64,000 nucleotides of DNA from Peptostreptococcaceae bacterium (GCA_027064135.1 JAMOQG010000143.1:1-64000); one strand, 5' to 3'. Shown: positions 8,737 through 19,487, numbered from the stretch's first letter. The notes: generated from the sequence alone by a model not told the origin. A program made the numbers and translations.

Positions 8737-10395
8737 TTAATGCAATATAAAATCATTTATTGATTTTCCTGGTGGTACTATTGGCAATACATCCTCATCA
8801 ATATCAATATCACATTCAATAAATAAAGGTTCATCTATTTTATAGTTACTCATTGCTTTTTCAAGCGATTTAATAGAATTAACTTTTTCTCCTTTAATAT
8901 TGAAAACTTCAAGAAGCTTTACAAAATTCAAATCATCGTCAACATCTGTTTCAGCAAATCTTCCACCTTGAAACATCTTTTGCCATTGTCTAACCATACC
9001 AAGAGTGTTATTATTAAAAAGTACTATTAATATTGGTAAATCGTATTTTTTTATAAGAGCTAATTCATTAAAATTCATTCTAAAACTTCCATCACCTGTG
9101 ACTAATAAAACAGGTCTTTCTTTATTTCCAGCTTTAACACCTATTGCCGCACCAAGACCATATCCCATTGTACCTAATCCACCAGAAGTGATAAAAGTAT
9201 CTGAATATTTAAAATTAAAATATTGCGCTACCCACATCTGATGCTGTCCAACATCAGTTACAGCTATAGTATCTTCAGGCATTTTACTATTTATAACTTT
9301 CAAAATATTTTTTGGATGAAATTTATTTTCATCAATATTATCATTTTCTTTAAAGGATTCAATTTCATTTAACCATTCAGATCTATTAATATCCTCTTTA
9401 ATATCATTTAGTATTTCATTCAGTACTGTTTTAGCATCTCCCGCTAATTTAATTTCAGAATAAATATTTTTATCAAGTTCAGTTGAATCAATATCAATAT
9501 GAACTATTTTAGCATTCTCAGCAAATTTTTTAGGATTACCTATAACACGATCACTAAATCTTGCTCCAATTGCTATAATTAAATCAGATTTCATAATAGC
9601 TATATTTGCTTCAGGAAATCCATGCATACCAACAAGCCCTAAAGAAAGTTTATGATTTCTTGGAAAAGCTCCAAGCCCCATTAAAGTATTTACAACAGGA
9701 ACATCAAATCTAGTAGAAAATTCCAAAAGTTCTTTTTCAGCTTTGGAGTTTTTAATTCCCCCACCAGCATAAATCATAGGTCGTTTAGAACTCTTTATAA
9801 GCTCAACTACTTCTTCCATTTTAGTTCTGCTGATTGTTTTAAATTCATTATTTTCTTCAATATCTATTTCTATATTTTTATATTCACAAGCAGAAGTAAA
9901 AATATCCTTTGGAATATCAATTAAAACCGGACCTGGTCTTCCACTTTTAGCAATTGAATATGCTTCTTTAACAATTCTCTCAAGATCATTTACACTTTCA
10001 ACTAAATAATTATGTTTTGTAATAGACATTGTAATTCCAGTGATATCTATTTCTTGAAATGAATCTTTACCTAAATAACTCGAAGGAACTTGTCCTGTTA
10101 TTACTAATAACGGTACAGAATCCATATAAGCAGTAGCAATCCCAGTAATTGTATTTGTTGCTCCAGGACCAGAAGTAGCAAAACAGACTCCAACTTTATC
10201 AGTTGTTCTTGCATATCCATCAGCCGCATGAACAGCCCCTTGTTCATGTGAGGATCTATAGTGATTAAATTTATCATATTGATCAAAAAGTTCATTATAT
10301 AAAGGAATAACTGCTCCACCTGGATATCCGAATATGTCTTTTGTTCCTAGTTCTTCTAAGGCTTTTAATATTATTTTCCCTCCATTTAGAACCAT
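8737..10395 (-). CDS. ilvB: Acetolactate synthase large subunit IlvB
   Basis: Catalytic subunit (EC 2.2.1.6), condensing two pyruvates, or pyruvate and 2-oxobutyrate, in branched-chain amino-acid synthesis. About 552 residues. The ThDP-activating Glu lies in EQGAVHAADGYART, the FAD-contact GMHG is present, and the C-terminal ThDP/Mg motif GDGSFRMN with the following NN is intact. ATG at 10395 follows AGGAGG; a TTG extension overlaps that site. It is the last gene of ilvN-ilvC-ilvD-ilvB, 11 bp after ilvD, under the T-box at about 13.5 kb. The regulatory subunit is encoded at the other end of the operon. Confidence 0.96.
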   Translation of the reverse strand: MVLNGGKIILKALEELGTKDIFGYPGGAVIPLYNELFDQYDKFNHYRSSHEQGAVHAADGYARTTDKVGVCFATSGPGATNTITGIATAYMDSVPLLVITGQVPSSYLGKDSFQEIDITGITMSITKHNYLVESVNDLERIVKEAYSIAKSGRPGPVLIDIPKDIFTSACEYKNIEIDIEENNEFKTISRTKMEEVVELIKSSKRPMIYAGGGIKNSKAEKELLEFSTRFDVPVVNTLMGLGAFPRNHKLSLGLVGMHGFPEANIAIMKSDLIIAIGARFSDRVIGNPKKFAENAKIVHIDIDSTELDKNIYSEIKLAGDAKTVLNEILNDIKEDINRSEWLNEIESFKENDNIDENKFHPKNILKVINSKMPEDTIAVTDVGQHQMWVAQYFNFKYSDTFITSGGLGTMGYGLGAAIGVKAGNKERPVLLVTGDGSFRMNFNELALIKKYDLPILIVLFNNNTLGMVRQWQKMFQGGRFAETDVDDDLNFVKLLEVFNIKGEKVNSIKSLEKAMSNYKIDEPLFIECDIDIDEDVLPIVPPGKSINDFILH

Positions 10396-10406
10396 AAATT
10401 TTCCTC

Positions 10407-12053
10407 CTATATACAAACAGCACCTTCAGCTGCAGAAGATACAATTTTTCTATACTTACTTAAATAACCTTTAAGTTTTGTTTCTTTTATTACTAATTTA
10501 GATCTTCTTTCATCTAAAACTTTATCATCAACTAATAAATTAATTGCTCCTTTTTCAATATCGATTTCAATTAAATCACCATTTTCAACTAGCGCAATCA
10601 TACCTTCATCATAAGCTTCAGGCGAAATATGACCAACAGCAGCACCTTTAGTTCCACCAGAAAATCTACCATCAGTAATAAGTGCAACTGAATCATCTAG
10701 CCCCATACCTGCTAAAGTAGATGTTGGAGTTAGCATTTCTCTCATTCCCGGTCCACCTTTAGGTCCTTCGTATCTAATTACAATTACATCACCTTTATTA
10801 ATTTTATTATTAAGTATTGCTTCAACACTTTCTTCTTCACTATTAAATACTTTTGCAGGCCCTTTTGTATAATACATATTCTCATTAACAGCTGATTTTT
10901 TAACAACAGATCCATCCGGTGCAATATTCCCTTTAAGTATTTTAAGTCCTCCCGTTTCAGAATATGGTTCTTCAACAGTTTTTATAACATTTCTATTTTT
11001 TATTCTTTTATTTTTTATTCTATTTCCAATCGTATCCCCATCAACAGTCATACAATCAAGATTAATTAAATCTTTTTTACTTAATTCATTCATCACTGCG
11101 CTTAAACCGCCAGCATGATATAAATCTTGCATATGATAAGGACCTGCAGGTGAAAGTTTACATAAATTCGGTGTTTTTTCACTAAATTCATTAAAAATAT
11201 CAAGATCAATATGAACTCCAGCTTCATTTGCAATTGCCATTAAATGAAGTACAGTGTTTGTAGAACAACCTAATGCCATATCTACAACAAGCGAATTTTG
11301 AAAAGCTTCTTTTGTCATAATATCACTTGGTTTAATATCAGCTCTTAATAAATCCATAACTTTCATTCCAGCTTTTTTAGCTAAAAGTTTTCTTTCAGAA
11401 TAAACAGCAGGCATTGTTCCATTATCTTCTAAACCCATACCAATAACTTCCGTCATTGAATTCATTGAATTTGCAGTAAACATTCCGGCACATGATCCAC
11501 AAGTAGGACACGCAGTATCTTCAAGATATTTTAATTCTAATTCTGTCATTGTATTATTTTGCAATTTTCCAATTCCTTCAAAAACAGTTGTTAAATCAGT
11601 ATTTTCATATCCAGCAAGCATTGGTCCTCCACTCACTATTACTGTTGGCACATTAATTCTTGCAGCAGCCATTAATGCTCCAGGTACAGTTTTATCACAA
11701 TTTGGAACAATTACAAGACCATCAAGTGCATGTGCTTTTGTCATAATTTCAATTGAATCTGCAATTATCTCTCTACTAACAAGAGAATATTTCATTCCTT
11801 CATGGTTCATTGCTATCCCATCACATACTGCAATTGCAGGAAATTCAAGAGGTGTTCCTCCGTTCATTAGCACACCTCTTTTAACAGCTTCATTTACATC
11901 TCTTAAATGCACATGCCCTGGTACTATTTCATTAAAGAAATTTACAACACCAATTAACGGTCTATCTATTTCAAAATCAGTTAATCCAGAAGCTTTAAGA
12001 AGCGATCTGTGAGGGGATTTATCAAATCCCTTTTTCATAACATTACTTTTCAT
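10407..12053 (-). CDS. ilvD: Dihydroxy-acid dehydratase IlvD
   Basis: Iron-sulfur dehydratase (EC 4.2.1.9), third step of isoleucine/valine synthesis. About 548 residues, close to the family norm. Cluster-ligand Cys are in NCDKTVPG and [17 protein letters not shown], and the C-terminal TDGRFSGG motif is intact. The start at 12053 matches the usual N-terminus (MKSNVMKKG) and overlaps the ilvC stop by 11 nt, so coupling is likely. Confidence 0.97.
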   Translation of the reverse strand: MKSNVMKKGFDKSPHRSLLKASGLTDFEIDRPLIGVVNFFNEIVPGHVHLRDVNEAVKRGVLMNGGTPLEFPAIAVCDGIAMNHEGMKYSLVSREIIADSIEIMTKAHALDGLVIVPNCDKTVPGALMAAARINVPTVIVSGGPMLAGYENTDLTTVFEGIGKLQNNTMTELELKYLEDTACPTCGSCAGMFTANSMNSMTEVIGMGLEDNGTMPAVYSERKLLAKKAGMKVMDLLRADIKPSDIMTKEAFQNSLVVDMALGCSTNTVLHLMAIANEAGVHIDLDIFNEFSEKTPNLCKLSPAGPYHMQDLYHAGGLSAVMNELSKKDLINLDCMTVDGDTIGNRIKNKRIKNRNVIKTVEEPYSETGGLKILKGNIAPDGSVVKKSAVNENMYYTKGPAKVFNSEEESVEAILNNKINKGDVIVIRYEGPKGGPGMREMLTPTSTLAGMGLDDSVALITDGRFSGGTKGAAVGHISPEAYDEGMIALVENGDLIEIDIEKGAINLLVDDKVLDERRSKLVIKETKLKGYLSKYRKIVSSAAEGAVCI

Positions 12054-13050
12054 CTTTACCATCTACTTTTAACCAACTCATCATAGATCTTAATTCTTTA
12101 CCAACTTTTACTATATCATGATCAAGTTCATGTGCTTTTGATGAATTAAATACAGGTCTATTTAATTTATTTTCCATTAACCAATCTCTTGCAAATTCAC
12201 CTGATTGAATTTCACTTAAAACTTTCTTCATTTCTTTTTTAGTATCATCATTAATTATTCTTTTACCTACCATATAATCTCCATATTCAGCAGTATCACT
12301 AATTGAATATCTCATATTCTCAAATCCACCTTCATAAAACAAATCTACAATTAATTTCATTTCATGAAGACATTCAAAATATGCAATTTCTTTTTGATAT
12401 CCAGCTTCAACTAATGTTTCAAATCCTGTTTTTATAAGTTGAGTAACTCCACCACAAAGAACAGCTTGCTCACCAAATAAATCAGTTTCAGTTTCTTCTT
12501 TAAAAGTTGTCTCTAACACTCCTGCACGTGTTGCACCAATACCTTTAGCATAAGCTAAAGCTAAATCTTTACAATTTCCAGTAGCATCATTTTCTACTGC
12601 TATTAATGCTGGAACACCTTTTTTATCTTCATAAACTCTTCTAACTAAATGTCCTGGTCCTTTTGGTGCAACCATAAATACATTAACATCTTTTGAAGGT
12701 CTTATTTGATCAAACCGAATATTGAAACCATGTGCGAATGCTAAAGCGTTTCCTGCTTCTAAATTTGGTTCAATATCGTTTTTATATATGTCAGCCTGTA
12801 ATTCATCAGGCACAAGCATCATCACTACATCACCTAATTTAGCAGCTTCAGCAGTTGTATAAACTTTAAGACCATAATCTTCAGCCATTTTTCTTGACTT
12901 ACTTCCTTCTCTAAGTCCAACTACTACATCCACTCCACTATCTTTTAAATTCATTGAATGAGCATGTCCTTGTGATCCAAAACCAATTACAGCTACTGTC
13001 TTTCCTTTAAATAAATCCAAATTTGCATCATTATCATAGTACATTTTCAT
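12043..13050 (-). CDS. ilvC: Ketol-acid reductoisomerase IlvC
   Basis: Class I (short) reductoisomerase (EC 1.1.1.86), about 335 residues. The Rossmann motif is [17 protein letters not shown], and the loop GLREGSKS suggests NADPH preference. The C-terminal knotted domain carries [11 protein letters not shown], whose acidic residues bind magnesium. ATG at 13050 is chosen because GGAGGAG lies just upstream; the earlier ATG is part of that site. It follows ilvN by 18 bp. Confidence 0.97.
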   Translation of the reverse strand: MKMYYDNDANLDLFKGKTVAVIGFGSQGHAHSMNLKDSGVDVVVGLREGSKSRKMAEDYGLKVYTTAEAAKLGDVVMMLVPDELQADIYKNDIEPNLEAGNALAFAHGFNIRFDQIRPSKDVNVFMVAPKGPGHLVRRVYEDKKGVPALIAVENDATGNCKDLALAYAKGIGATRAGVLETTFKEETETDLFGEQAVLCGGVTQLIKTGFETLVEAGYQKEIAYFECLHEMKLIVDLFYEGGFENMRYSISDTAEYGDYMVGKRIINDDTKKEMKKVLSEIQSGEFARDWLMENKLNRPVFNSSKAHELDHDIVKVGKELRSMMSWLKVDGKDEK

Positions 13051-13068
13051 ATAAATCTCCTCCATTAA

Positions 13069-13302
13069 TTAATCAATAATTTCTACTTTTTGTAGACAAT
13101 ATAATTTCTCCAACATTTTTTTAACTGCTTTTGCAGCATTATAGTCTTTATCTTTAAGAGTAATGAAAATATCTGAATAATCATTTTCAATATCCTTTGA
13201 ATAAACATCTAAAACATCAACCTGTTTCCTTCTTAAAGTTCCTAAAGTTCTAATTAATGTATCCATCCCGTAATCGCCTTTAACATAAACTTGTGTATTC
13301 AT
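13069..13302 (-). CDS. Short ACT-domain protein, probable acetolactate synthase small subunit
   Basis: Only 77 residues: a single ACT fold (V-K-G..DTLIRTLGTLRRKQVDV, ending in L-x-KL-x-x-L-x-x-V-x-I), like the short IlvM type rather than the 160-residue IlvH/IlvN with its extra C-terminal domain. ACT subunits activate the large subunit and mediate feedback inhibition. It is the first gene after the T-box leader, with AAGGAGGG before ATG. Assignment rests on the ACT pattern and operon position; it is physically separated from ilvB by ilvC and ilvD. Confidence 0.82.
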   Translation of the reverse strand: MNTQVYVKGDYGMDTLIRTLGTLRRKQVDVLDVYSKDIENDYSDIFITLKDKDYNAAKAVKKMLEKLYCLQKVEIID

Positions 13303-13370
13303 AATCCCTCCTTATAAACAAAACTTAAAATAATTTCCCTTAATGTTAAATTCAACTATAATGTGATATA

Positions 13371-13657
13371 AAAAAAAGACTTTTTCATCACCATAAAACA
13401 TTTAATGTCTTATAGAGATGAAAAAATCTTTTTTCACGATACCACTCTATTTATAGGTAAAATACACCTATCTCCTCGATTCGAATCTAACAATTCTAGC
13501 ACTTTTAACGGATGCACCCGACTAAGTCTACTAATTTCGACTTAACTATTCAGAGGTGATTTGCTAATATGGTTTTATTGTCAATTCACACCAACCATTG
13601 ACTCTCTTCAAATAATTGACCAATTCGCTGTCCTCTTCAAAATATTTTTTTATATTA
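13371..13657 (-). promoter_or_regulatory. T-box leader of the ilv operon
   Basis: The minus-strand leader has the features of a tRNA-sensing T-box. Stem I is closed by AGAGG pairing with CCTCT. The conserved antiterminator sequence AGAGTGGTATCGTG lies at 13435-13448. A long terminator hairpin at about 13376-13430 is followed by a T run at 13371-13377. An ATC (Ile) triplet followed by A at 13558-13560, just inside the closing stem, is the most plausible specifier codon, fitting an isoleucine/valine operon. Uncharged tRNA would stabilise the antiterminator and allow ilvN-C-D-B expression. The specifier call is inference from position. The rest of 13303-13777 holds the promoter and the 3' end of the csaB region. 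Confidence 0.9.
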
Positions 13658-13663
13658 AAACTT

Positions 13664-13692
13664 ATTATAGAGCTTTAAAATACAAATGTCAA
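13664..13692 (-). promoter_or_regulatory. Consensus sigma-A promoter of the ilv operon
   Basis: On the minus strand a perfect TTGACA (13687-13692) is followed after exactly 17 bp by a perfect TATAAT (13664-13669). Transcription would begin near 13657, directly before the T-box stem I. Confidence 0.93.
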
Positions 13693-13777
13693 ACCTTTTT
13701 TTGAATTTTCTGAAAATTAATAAATTCAATTCTATCTCAAATTATTGTATAAACAATTCGAATAAATTTCCACTTAA

Positions 13778-14866
13778 TCAGTGAAAATTTATTAATTCAT
13801 TAATTTTCTTTATACTAACTAAATATTTTCCCTTCAAATCATTAATTTTCGATTCAAAATGTTTTATTTCACCATTTGAACAATTAAGTCTATTCTGCAT
13901 TTCTTTTTTTAAAACATCAGCATTGAAATCCTTAATATCAAATAATGCATTCATTTCAAGTTCATGTAAAAAATAATCAATTTTCGGATCATATGATATT
14001 CCAATAATTGGTGTTTTAACTACAGCTGCAAAAATAAGGGAATGAAGTCTAACCCCTATCAATAAATTCATTGCATTTATTAAACTCAGCATTTTATCCA
14101 CTGAATATTTCTCGCACAAAAACAGTATATGTTCATCTTTATAAATCTCTCGCATTATTTCTATTATTTTCATATCTTGTTGCATATGAAATGGTAAAAA
14201 AACAATATTTACTTCTTGTTTCACAACATCCACAAACCTTTTTAACTCATTAATTTTTTCTTTACTTTGAAAATCAACACTTCTAATTGAAATGCCAACA
14301 CATGGTAATTCATTATTAAAATAATTAGCAATTAAATTTTTACCAAAATCTAAATCATCGCATACTAAATCAATAACAGGATCGGCAGTAACTACAATTT
14401 CCTTTTTTACGTTTAATTTTATTAAATCACTTTTAGAATGATTTTCTCTAACCGAAATATAATCAACACGGCTAAGAATATTTTTCGTTAAAAATCTATT
14501 AACAACATTATTTACTGGTCCAAAGCCATGGCTTAATAACATTATTTTCTTATTAAAAACTACACCAAGAAAAATAATAGCCAAATAATAGTAAAGACTT
14601 CTTGGGCTTGTAACATCCTGCAATAAACTTCCACCTCCGCTAATTACAAGGTCTGTATTATAAACAGTTTTTAAAGTGCTTATATATCTATTTCTATTAA
14701 CCACTTTAACATTATATTCACTTTTCGTTTGTTCAGCATTTGCAGTCAATACTGTTATTTCAACATTTTCATACATATTTCTTATATCAGAAACTAAAGA
14801 TTTTAAAATGGCTTCATCACCTTGATTTTCAAATCCATAATAGCCTGAAATCAATATTTTTTTCAT
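13778..14866 (-). CDS. csaB: Polysaccharide pyruvyl transferase CsaB
   Basis: 362-residue transferase that adds pyruvyl groups to cell-wall polysaccharide. The N-terminal SGYYGFENQGDEAIL and ISGGGSLLQD motifs are characteristic of CsaB. In Gram-positive bacteria pyruvylated secondary cell-wall polymer is the ligand for SLH domains, so S-layer or SLH-protein anchoring is the expected role. Its ATG overlaps the stop of the DUF5693 gene (14863), and it ends an operon that includes tagA. A hairpin at about 13761-13793 spans its stop codon but has no T run. Confidence 0.93.
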   Translation of the reverse strand: MKKILISGYYGFENQGDEAILKSLVSDIRNMYENVEITVLTANAEQTKSEYNVKVVNRNRYISTLKTVYNTDLVISGGGSLLQDVTSPRSLYYYLAIIFLGVVFNKKIMLLSHGFGPVNNVVNRFLTKNILSRVDYISVRENHSKSDLIKLNVKKEIVVTADPVIDLVCDDLDFGKNLIANYFNNELPCVGISIRSVDFQSKEKINELKRFVDVVKQEVNIVFLPFHMQQDMKIIEIMREIYKDEHILFLCEKYSVDKMLSLINAMNLLIGVRLHSLIFAAVVKTPIIGISYDPKIDYFLHELEMNALFDIKDFNADVLKKEMQNRLNCSNGEIKHFESKINDLKGKYLVSIKKINELINFH

Positions 14867-16995
14867 ATCTGTACCCGCTTAACTAATTTAATAATTATAT
14901 TCATTAATACTATACCTATTGCACCAATAATAATACCAAATAAAACTGAATAACCTACTCTATATAAAGAAAGATATACAGGTGTTCTTAAATGACAAAA
15001 CGTATTAATTATTGATGTATATCCAATTGCTCCAATAAATGCAAAAGGGAATACAAATTTTTTATAACCTTGATAAGCAAAATTTAATGCCATCATCAAT
15101 GATGGAAAAGCTATTAAAAATTCTTTTGTTCTAGGCCTTGCAATTATATTATATTCAAGAAAATTCCTAAATATCATTTCATAATCACTTGGTTTTAATG
15201 ATGTTTCATGTCCAGCTCTTGAAATATAAACATAACCTATTCCCATTAATACAGAAAGGTACATAATATGTTTAGCTTTGATATTTATGTCGAAAAATTT
15301 AAGTAAATCTTTATAATATAATTTATCTTCAGATAATTCTTCAATTTTATTATTATATCCAAACTTAATAATATATATGATTCCGAATAAAATAAGCGGC
15401 AAAATTTCACTAAGTAAAACACCACGAAATATTTCTATCTCCAATAAATATTTTGAATGTGATAATAATATATTGACATATAACCCACCGAAAACTGAAA
15501 TCATCAAAGTAGAAAATAATATAATTGAACTCATAATAATTATTTTAAAACTTCCTTGCACTTTATACTTATAAGCATTATTAATATTTTCAATAAAATA
15601 ATATATTGCAGTAGTAGAAAAAACAATTGCACCAGCAAATGAAAACAATATTAAACTAAGATTCGGAATAATATAAGAAAAACTTAAAATCCCAAGTGTT
15701 AAAAAAATCGCCAAATAATACATATATTTTGAATTTATTTTAAACAACATTAGTAAAAGCCATAAACCTACTGCAAGTGCACCAAAAACAGTTAACGTCA
15801 GTAATATCCTATTTGGATTGTTAAATTTCATCGGTACTGCTTTTCCAAGTGTAATATTATGCTTTAGTAATCTTTCACTTAAACTTTCAAAAGTATCTTG
15901 GTAGTATCTTACATCTGTAACATAAACTTTTTCATCACTTTTAAAAGGTCTAAAATAAACAAGTCTTATATTTCTCTCAGTAATCGCACGATATAAAGTG
16001 TTTTCTATTTCTTCAGCACCATTATAATTATAAAATTTAAATCTATTTTGAATATAATTCATAACAGAAAAAAGTCTTACTGTTTCATAATCAAAATCTT
16101 CAACTAAAGGTAGTAACCCAGATTGTTCAATATTACTTCTTTGTACTGATGATTCAATAAGTGCAGGCATAATATTTTTACTTTTCATGAATTTAGAAAG
16201 TTCATCTGTAAAATTAGGATAACCTACAACTTCACTTGAAAATATAAAATAATTTGGTATTAAATTATTATCTTCGATATACTTTAAAAAATAATCTAAT
16301 TTTTCTTTTGCATATCTCGAATAATTCCCTGGTCTTAAATTGACATCTAATCCTGCATTTTTAACAATTTCAATTTTATTTTCATCAAAACCGAGACCAA
16401 TATCAAAAAGTTTTGAAGAATTTATTTCTTCCACTCTTTTAACATTCTCTCCTTCAAAATCTGTTAATACATTATCTTCACGATAATAACTATCTTCTAT
16501 AGTACCATCTAAAACTATAATCGAAAGTTTTTCTCCAATAAATCCATTATAAAACTCATCAGGATAAATTTGACTTAATCTCTTCATTACAAATTCAAAT
16601 AAACTTTTTTCATATATTTCAATAATAACATCATCTTTATCAACCGAATTACTTTTCAAATACTCAATTGCATTTTCTGGATATAATAATAACCAACTTA
16701 AATTTTCACCAAGTTCTGGAAATACTTTTGCATCAACAAATGAATTGTTTTCAATTAGAGAATTAAGAGTGATTTCATTAATACTAACAGTATTTATACT
16801 CATTTTTTTAAATTCTTTAAGCCAATACTCCATATCTTGATCTGATTGTTTTACCATTTCGTCAATATCATCATAGGATAAAATAATTTCTGCAATATTA
16901 CTAGAGCGTTCTGCATTTACTTTATCATACATCAAAATACTACCACTTATTAAACTTATTATTACCATTAAAATTAATATATATTTAAATTTCAA
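14863..16995 (-). CDS. DUF5693 multi-pass membrane protein
   Basis: 710 residues: an N-terminal signal/anchor, an extracellular domain of about 370 residues, then about eight hydrophobic helices from residue 400 on. This architecture and the csaB-adjacent position match the DUF5693 family, whose function is unknown. The start is a TTG at 16995 preceded by GGGAG at good spacing; no ATG fits. Linkage with tagA and csaB suggests a part in wall-polymer export or modification, which is inference. Confidence 0.85.
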   Translation of the reverse strand: MKFKYILILMVIISLISGSILMYDKVNAERSSNIAEIILSYDDIDEMVKQSDQDMEYWLKEFKKMSINTVSINEITLNSLIENNSFVDAKVFPELGENLSWLLLYPENAIEYLKSNSVDKDDVIIEIYEKSLFEFVMKRLSQIYPDEFYNGFIGEKLSIIVLDGTIEDSYYREDNVLTDFEGENVKRVEEINSSKLFDIGLGFDENKIEIVKNAGLDVNLRPGNYSRYAKEKLDYFLKYIEDNNLIPNYFIFSSEVVGYPNFTDELSKFMKSKNIMPALIESSVQRSNIEQSGLLPLVEDFDYETVRLFSVMNYIQNRFKFYNYNGAEEIENTLYRAITERNIRLVYFRPFKSDEKVYVTDVRYYQDTFESLSERLLKHNITLGKAVPMKFNNPNRILLTLTVFGALAVGLWLLLMLFKINSKYMYYLAIFLTLGILSFSYIIPNLSLILFSFAGAIVFSTTAIYYFIENINNAYKYKVQGSFKIIIMSSIILFSTLMISVFGGLYVNILLSHSKYLLEIEIFRGVLLSEILPLILFGIIYIIKFGYNNKIEELSEDKLYYKDLLKFFDINIKAKHIMYLSVLMGIGYVYISRAGHETSLKPSDYEMIFRNFLEYNIIARPRTKEFLIAFPSLMMALNFAYQGYKKFVFPFAFIGAIGYTSIINTFCHLRTPVYLSLYRVGYSVLFGIIIGAIGIVLMNIIIKLVKRVQI

Positions 16996-17015
16996 AAAAT
17001 CAACTCCCAGTATTT

Positions 17016-17870
17016 CTAACTTTTAAATCCTTCACCTAACACTTCGTGTGTTGTTGAAATCATTATAAATGCATTTTCATCTATTTCTCTAACAATATCT
17101 TTAGCTTTTGCAACTTGTGCTCTATTAACAACACATAAAAGAACTTCTTTCTCTTTTTTGGTATACATTCCTGTTCCTTTTAAAGCAGTAACACCTCTAC
17201 CTAATTTTTTAATTAACTCTTTACTTATTTCTTCTGATTCGCAACTAACTATATAGAACATTTTGGAATAATCTAAACCTTCAACAATAAAATCAGCAAC
17301 TTTTACAATAATATAAAGTGAAATTATTGAATAAAGTGAAGTTTCCACACTTTTATTAACTACACCTGCAAAAACAACAATTATTAAATCTACTATCATC
17401 ATCAATTTTGGAATACTTAAAAAAGCAAAATAATTATTTAAAATTGCACCAATTAAATCAGTCCCACCAGTTGTTCCTCCAGCTCTAAAAACCAAACCAA
17501 TGCCAACTCCCGATAGTATTCCTCCAAATACAGAAGCAAGCAGAATATCATTTGTTCCAACAACTCCATTAAAATAAGTTTCTATAATCATCAAAAATAT
17601 TGACAAACTAACAGTTCCATATGCTGTTTTAATACTTGCATTTCCACCTAAAACAATAGTTCCTATAATGAATATGGGTATATTTATTACAAGCATCATA
17701 ATAGATATTCTAAAACCGAACAATTTATTTAAAACTACAGTAATGCCAGTTACCCCACCCGGAGCAATAGTATTAGGACTCAAAAACAAGAATATGCCTA
17801 CAGCAAGTAAAACAGTACCAGCCGTAATCAAGGCATATTCAGTAAATTTCTTTATTTTTTTATTTTTCAT
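17016..17870 (-). CDS. YitT family membrane protein (DUF161 plus DUF2179)
   Basis: 284 residues with five to six hydrophobic helices in the first 200 (including GGTTGGTDLIGAIL) and a C-terminal cytoplasmic DUF2179 domain (about 205-284, KGTGMYTKKEKEVLLCVV). The family is widespread in Firmicutes and lacks a firm function. It lies between tagA and the DUF5693 gene in the envelope operon. Confidence 0.9.
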   Translation of the reverse strand: MKNKKIKKFTEYALITAGTVLLAVGIFLFLSPNTIAPGGVTGITVVLNKLFGFRISIMMLVINIPIFIIGTIVLGGNASIKTAYGTVSLSIFLMIIETYFNGVVGTNDILLASVFGGILSGVGIGLVFRAGGTTGGTDLIGAILNNYFAFLSIPKLMMIVDLIIVVFAGVVNKSVETSLYSIISLYIIVKVADFIVEGLDYSKMFYIVSCESEEISKELIKKLGRGVTALKGTGMYTKKEKEVLLCVVNRAQVAKAKDIVREIDENAFIMISTTHEVLGEGFKS

Positions 17871-17873
17871 TTA

Positions 17874-18629
17874 TTAACTCTCCATCATTTCTTTATTTGT
17901 AATTACTCTAAACAAAAATCTTGGTATTGCAAATAACCTTATTAATCTTGTAGGCTGTTTTAAAAATCTATAGAACCATTCTAAATTCATTTTAATAAAA
18001 ACTTCAGGCGCTCTTTTCACATCGCCCGCCCAAACATCAAGACATCCTCCAACACCCATCGCAATTGAAGTATCCAAAATTTTTCTGTTTTTTTCTATCC
18101 ATTTTTCCTGTTTTGAAGCACCTAAAGCCACAAAAAGAATATCTGGTTTCTTTTCATTTATTAAATCAAGCACTTTATATCCTTCTTCCTCAGAAAAATA
18201 TCCATCATGTGTACCAACAATATTTAAATTTTTATATGTTTTATTAATATTTTTTTGAGCTCTTTCAGCTACTTTAGGTTTTCCACCTAATAAAAAAACT
18301 TTCAACTTTCTTCTATTTGAATACTCAAGCATATTTTCCATTAAATCAAACCCCGTTACTCTTTCAACAAGTCCCAATTTATAAATATTTGACGCAAAAA
18401 TTAATCCAATACCATCTGGAACAACTAGATTTCCATTAAATAATGCATCATTTAATTCTTTATCTTCTTGTGCCATCATAACCATTTCAGGATTTGGAGT
18501 ATATATTGTCGACGTAGCATCACTTTTTAATAGTTCAACAAAAACATCAAAAGCCTCTTTATTATCAACTTTATTAATTTTTACTCCCAAAATTTTTACA
18601 CTTTTAATACTTTCATTATCTAATTTCAT
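17874..18629 (-). CDS. WecG/TagA/CpsF family glycosyltransferase
   Basis: 251-residue GT26 enzyme. TagA-type transferases add N-acetylmannosamine to undecaprenyl-PP-GlcNAc, the first committed step of wall teichoic acid or secondary polymer linkage units. Family motifs TPNPEMVMMA and VVPDGIGLI (conserved Thr and Asp), GG..P.VAE and FVALGASKQEKW are visible. It lies in the same operon as csaB, which fits synthesis of one polymer by one and pyruvylation by the other. The exact sugar cannot be read from sequence. Confidence 0.92.
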   Translation of the reverse strand: MKLDNESIKSVKILGVKINKVDNKEAFDVFVELLKSDATSTIYTPNPEMVMMAQEDKELNDALFNGNLVVPDGIGLIFASNIYKLGLVERVTGFDLMENMLEYSNRRKLKVFLLGGKPKVAERAQKNINKTYKNLNIVGTHDGYFSEEEGYKVLDLINEKKPDILFVALGASKQEKWIEKNRKILDTSIAMGVGGCLDVWAGDVKRAPEVFIKMNLEWFYRFLKQPTRLIRLFAIPRFLFRVITNKEMMES

Positions 18630-19068
18630 ATTGCCCCTTAATCATTATCCAAATATCCGTATTTGCTAAAATTCCTCTACCATCATTTCTTGGAATTAAT
18701 ATTAAATTATTCAACTGGACATTTTCACCTGTTTTCAAATCAATTCCTGTAGTTAAATTAGCTAGTCCTCCATTTGCACTTGCAATAGCAGAAGCTTCTC
18801 CAGCTCTTAAAATGAATTCTAAGCTTTCTGAAGTAAATATAACTTTATTACCTGCTTTAATATTTAAAACTTCAAATTTTCCATTTTCCGAACCACTATC
18901 GGATATTTTATAATCAACATATTCTTTAAATTCAACAAATCTTTTTTCAATATATGATAAAGTAACAAGCGGATCATCAATTCCATTTTCAGCAGCCATA
19001 GATAAACTAACTGTAAATTGAATAGTCACAATTAACAATAGTAAAATAATTACAATATTTTTTTTCAT
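18616..19068 (-). CDS. Small secreted protein of unknown function
   Basis: 150 residues with a clear signal peptide (about 1-26, ending SMAAE). The mature part is polar, with the segment LANLTTGIDLKTGENVQLNN and a conserved-looking LILIPRNDGRG before the C-terminus. I recall similar Clostridial secreted proteins but no function. It overlaps the tagA start by 14 nt and is preceded by GGAGG. Confidence 0.75.
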   Translation of the reverse strand: MKKNIVIILLLLIVTIQFTVSLSMAAENGIDDPLVTLSYIEKRFVEFKEYVDYKISDSGSENGKFEVLNIKAGNKVIFTSESLEFILRAGEASAIASANGGLANLTTGIDLKTGENVQLNNLILIPRNDGRGILANTDIWIMIKGQYEIR

Positions 19069-19130
19069 TTTACCTCCAATTTTATCAGATTCAAAAAAAT
19101 AAAACAGAAATGTAATTATACAAAACCGTT

Positions 19131-19487
19131 CTATTTTGTATCAGATAATCCTAATGAAATTCCTAAACAATTATCAACAATTTTCATAGTTGGTAAAGAA
19201 ATTTCTCCGATTTTTTCATCTAACCTTGATTTATCAATTGTTCTTATTTGTTCAAGCAATATAACAGAATCTTTAATTAATCCCACTTCATCTTTTTTCA
19301 CTTCAACATGAGTTGGTAATTTAGCTTTTGAAATTTTCGCAGTAATAGCCGCAACAATAACAGTTGGGCTATATCTATTACCTATATCGTTTTGGATAAT
19401 TAGTACCGGTCTAATTCCGCCTTGTTCAGAACCTAAAACAGGATTTAAATCCGCTAAATAAACTTCTCCTCTTTTTACAACATTCAT
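19131..19487 (-). CDS. MazF/NdoA family endoribonuclease
   Basis: 118-residue PemK/MazF-fold mRNA interferase. [20 protein letters not shown] and RPVLIIQND are the family signature, and the length matches NdoA (116 residues). As in Bacillus it follows alr, but the antitoxin gene expected between alr and mazF is missing: only 82 bp separate them. A TATAAT in that gap could give it its own promoter. See findings. Confidence 0.92.
   Translation of the reverse strand: MNVVKRGEVYLADLNPVLGSEQGGIRPVLIIQNDIGNRYSPTVIVAAITAKISKAKLPTHVEVKKDEVGLIKDSVILLEQIRTIDKSRLDEKIGEISLPTMKIVDNCLGISLGLSDTK

Noticed and set aside
13761-13793. csaB terminator
   Set aside because: The stem (AATAAATTT/AAATTTATT with a mismatch) spans the csaB stop codon but lacks a T run on the minus strand; not strong enough to call.
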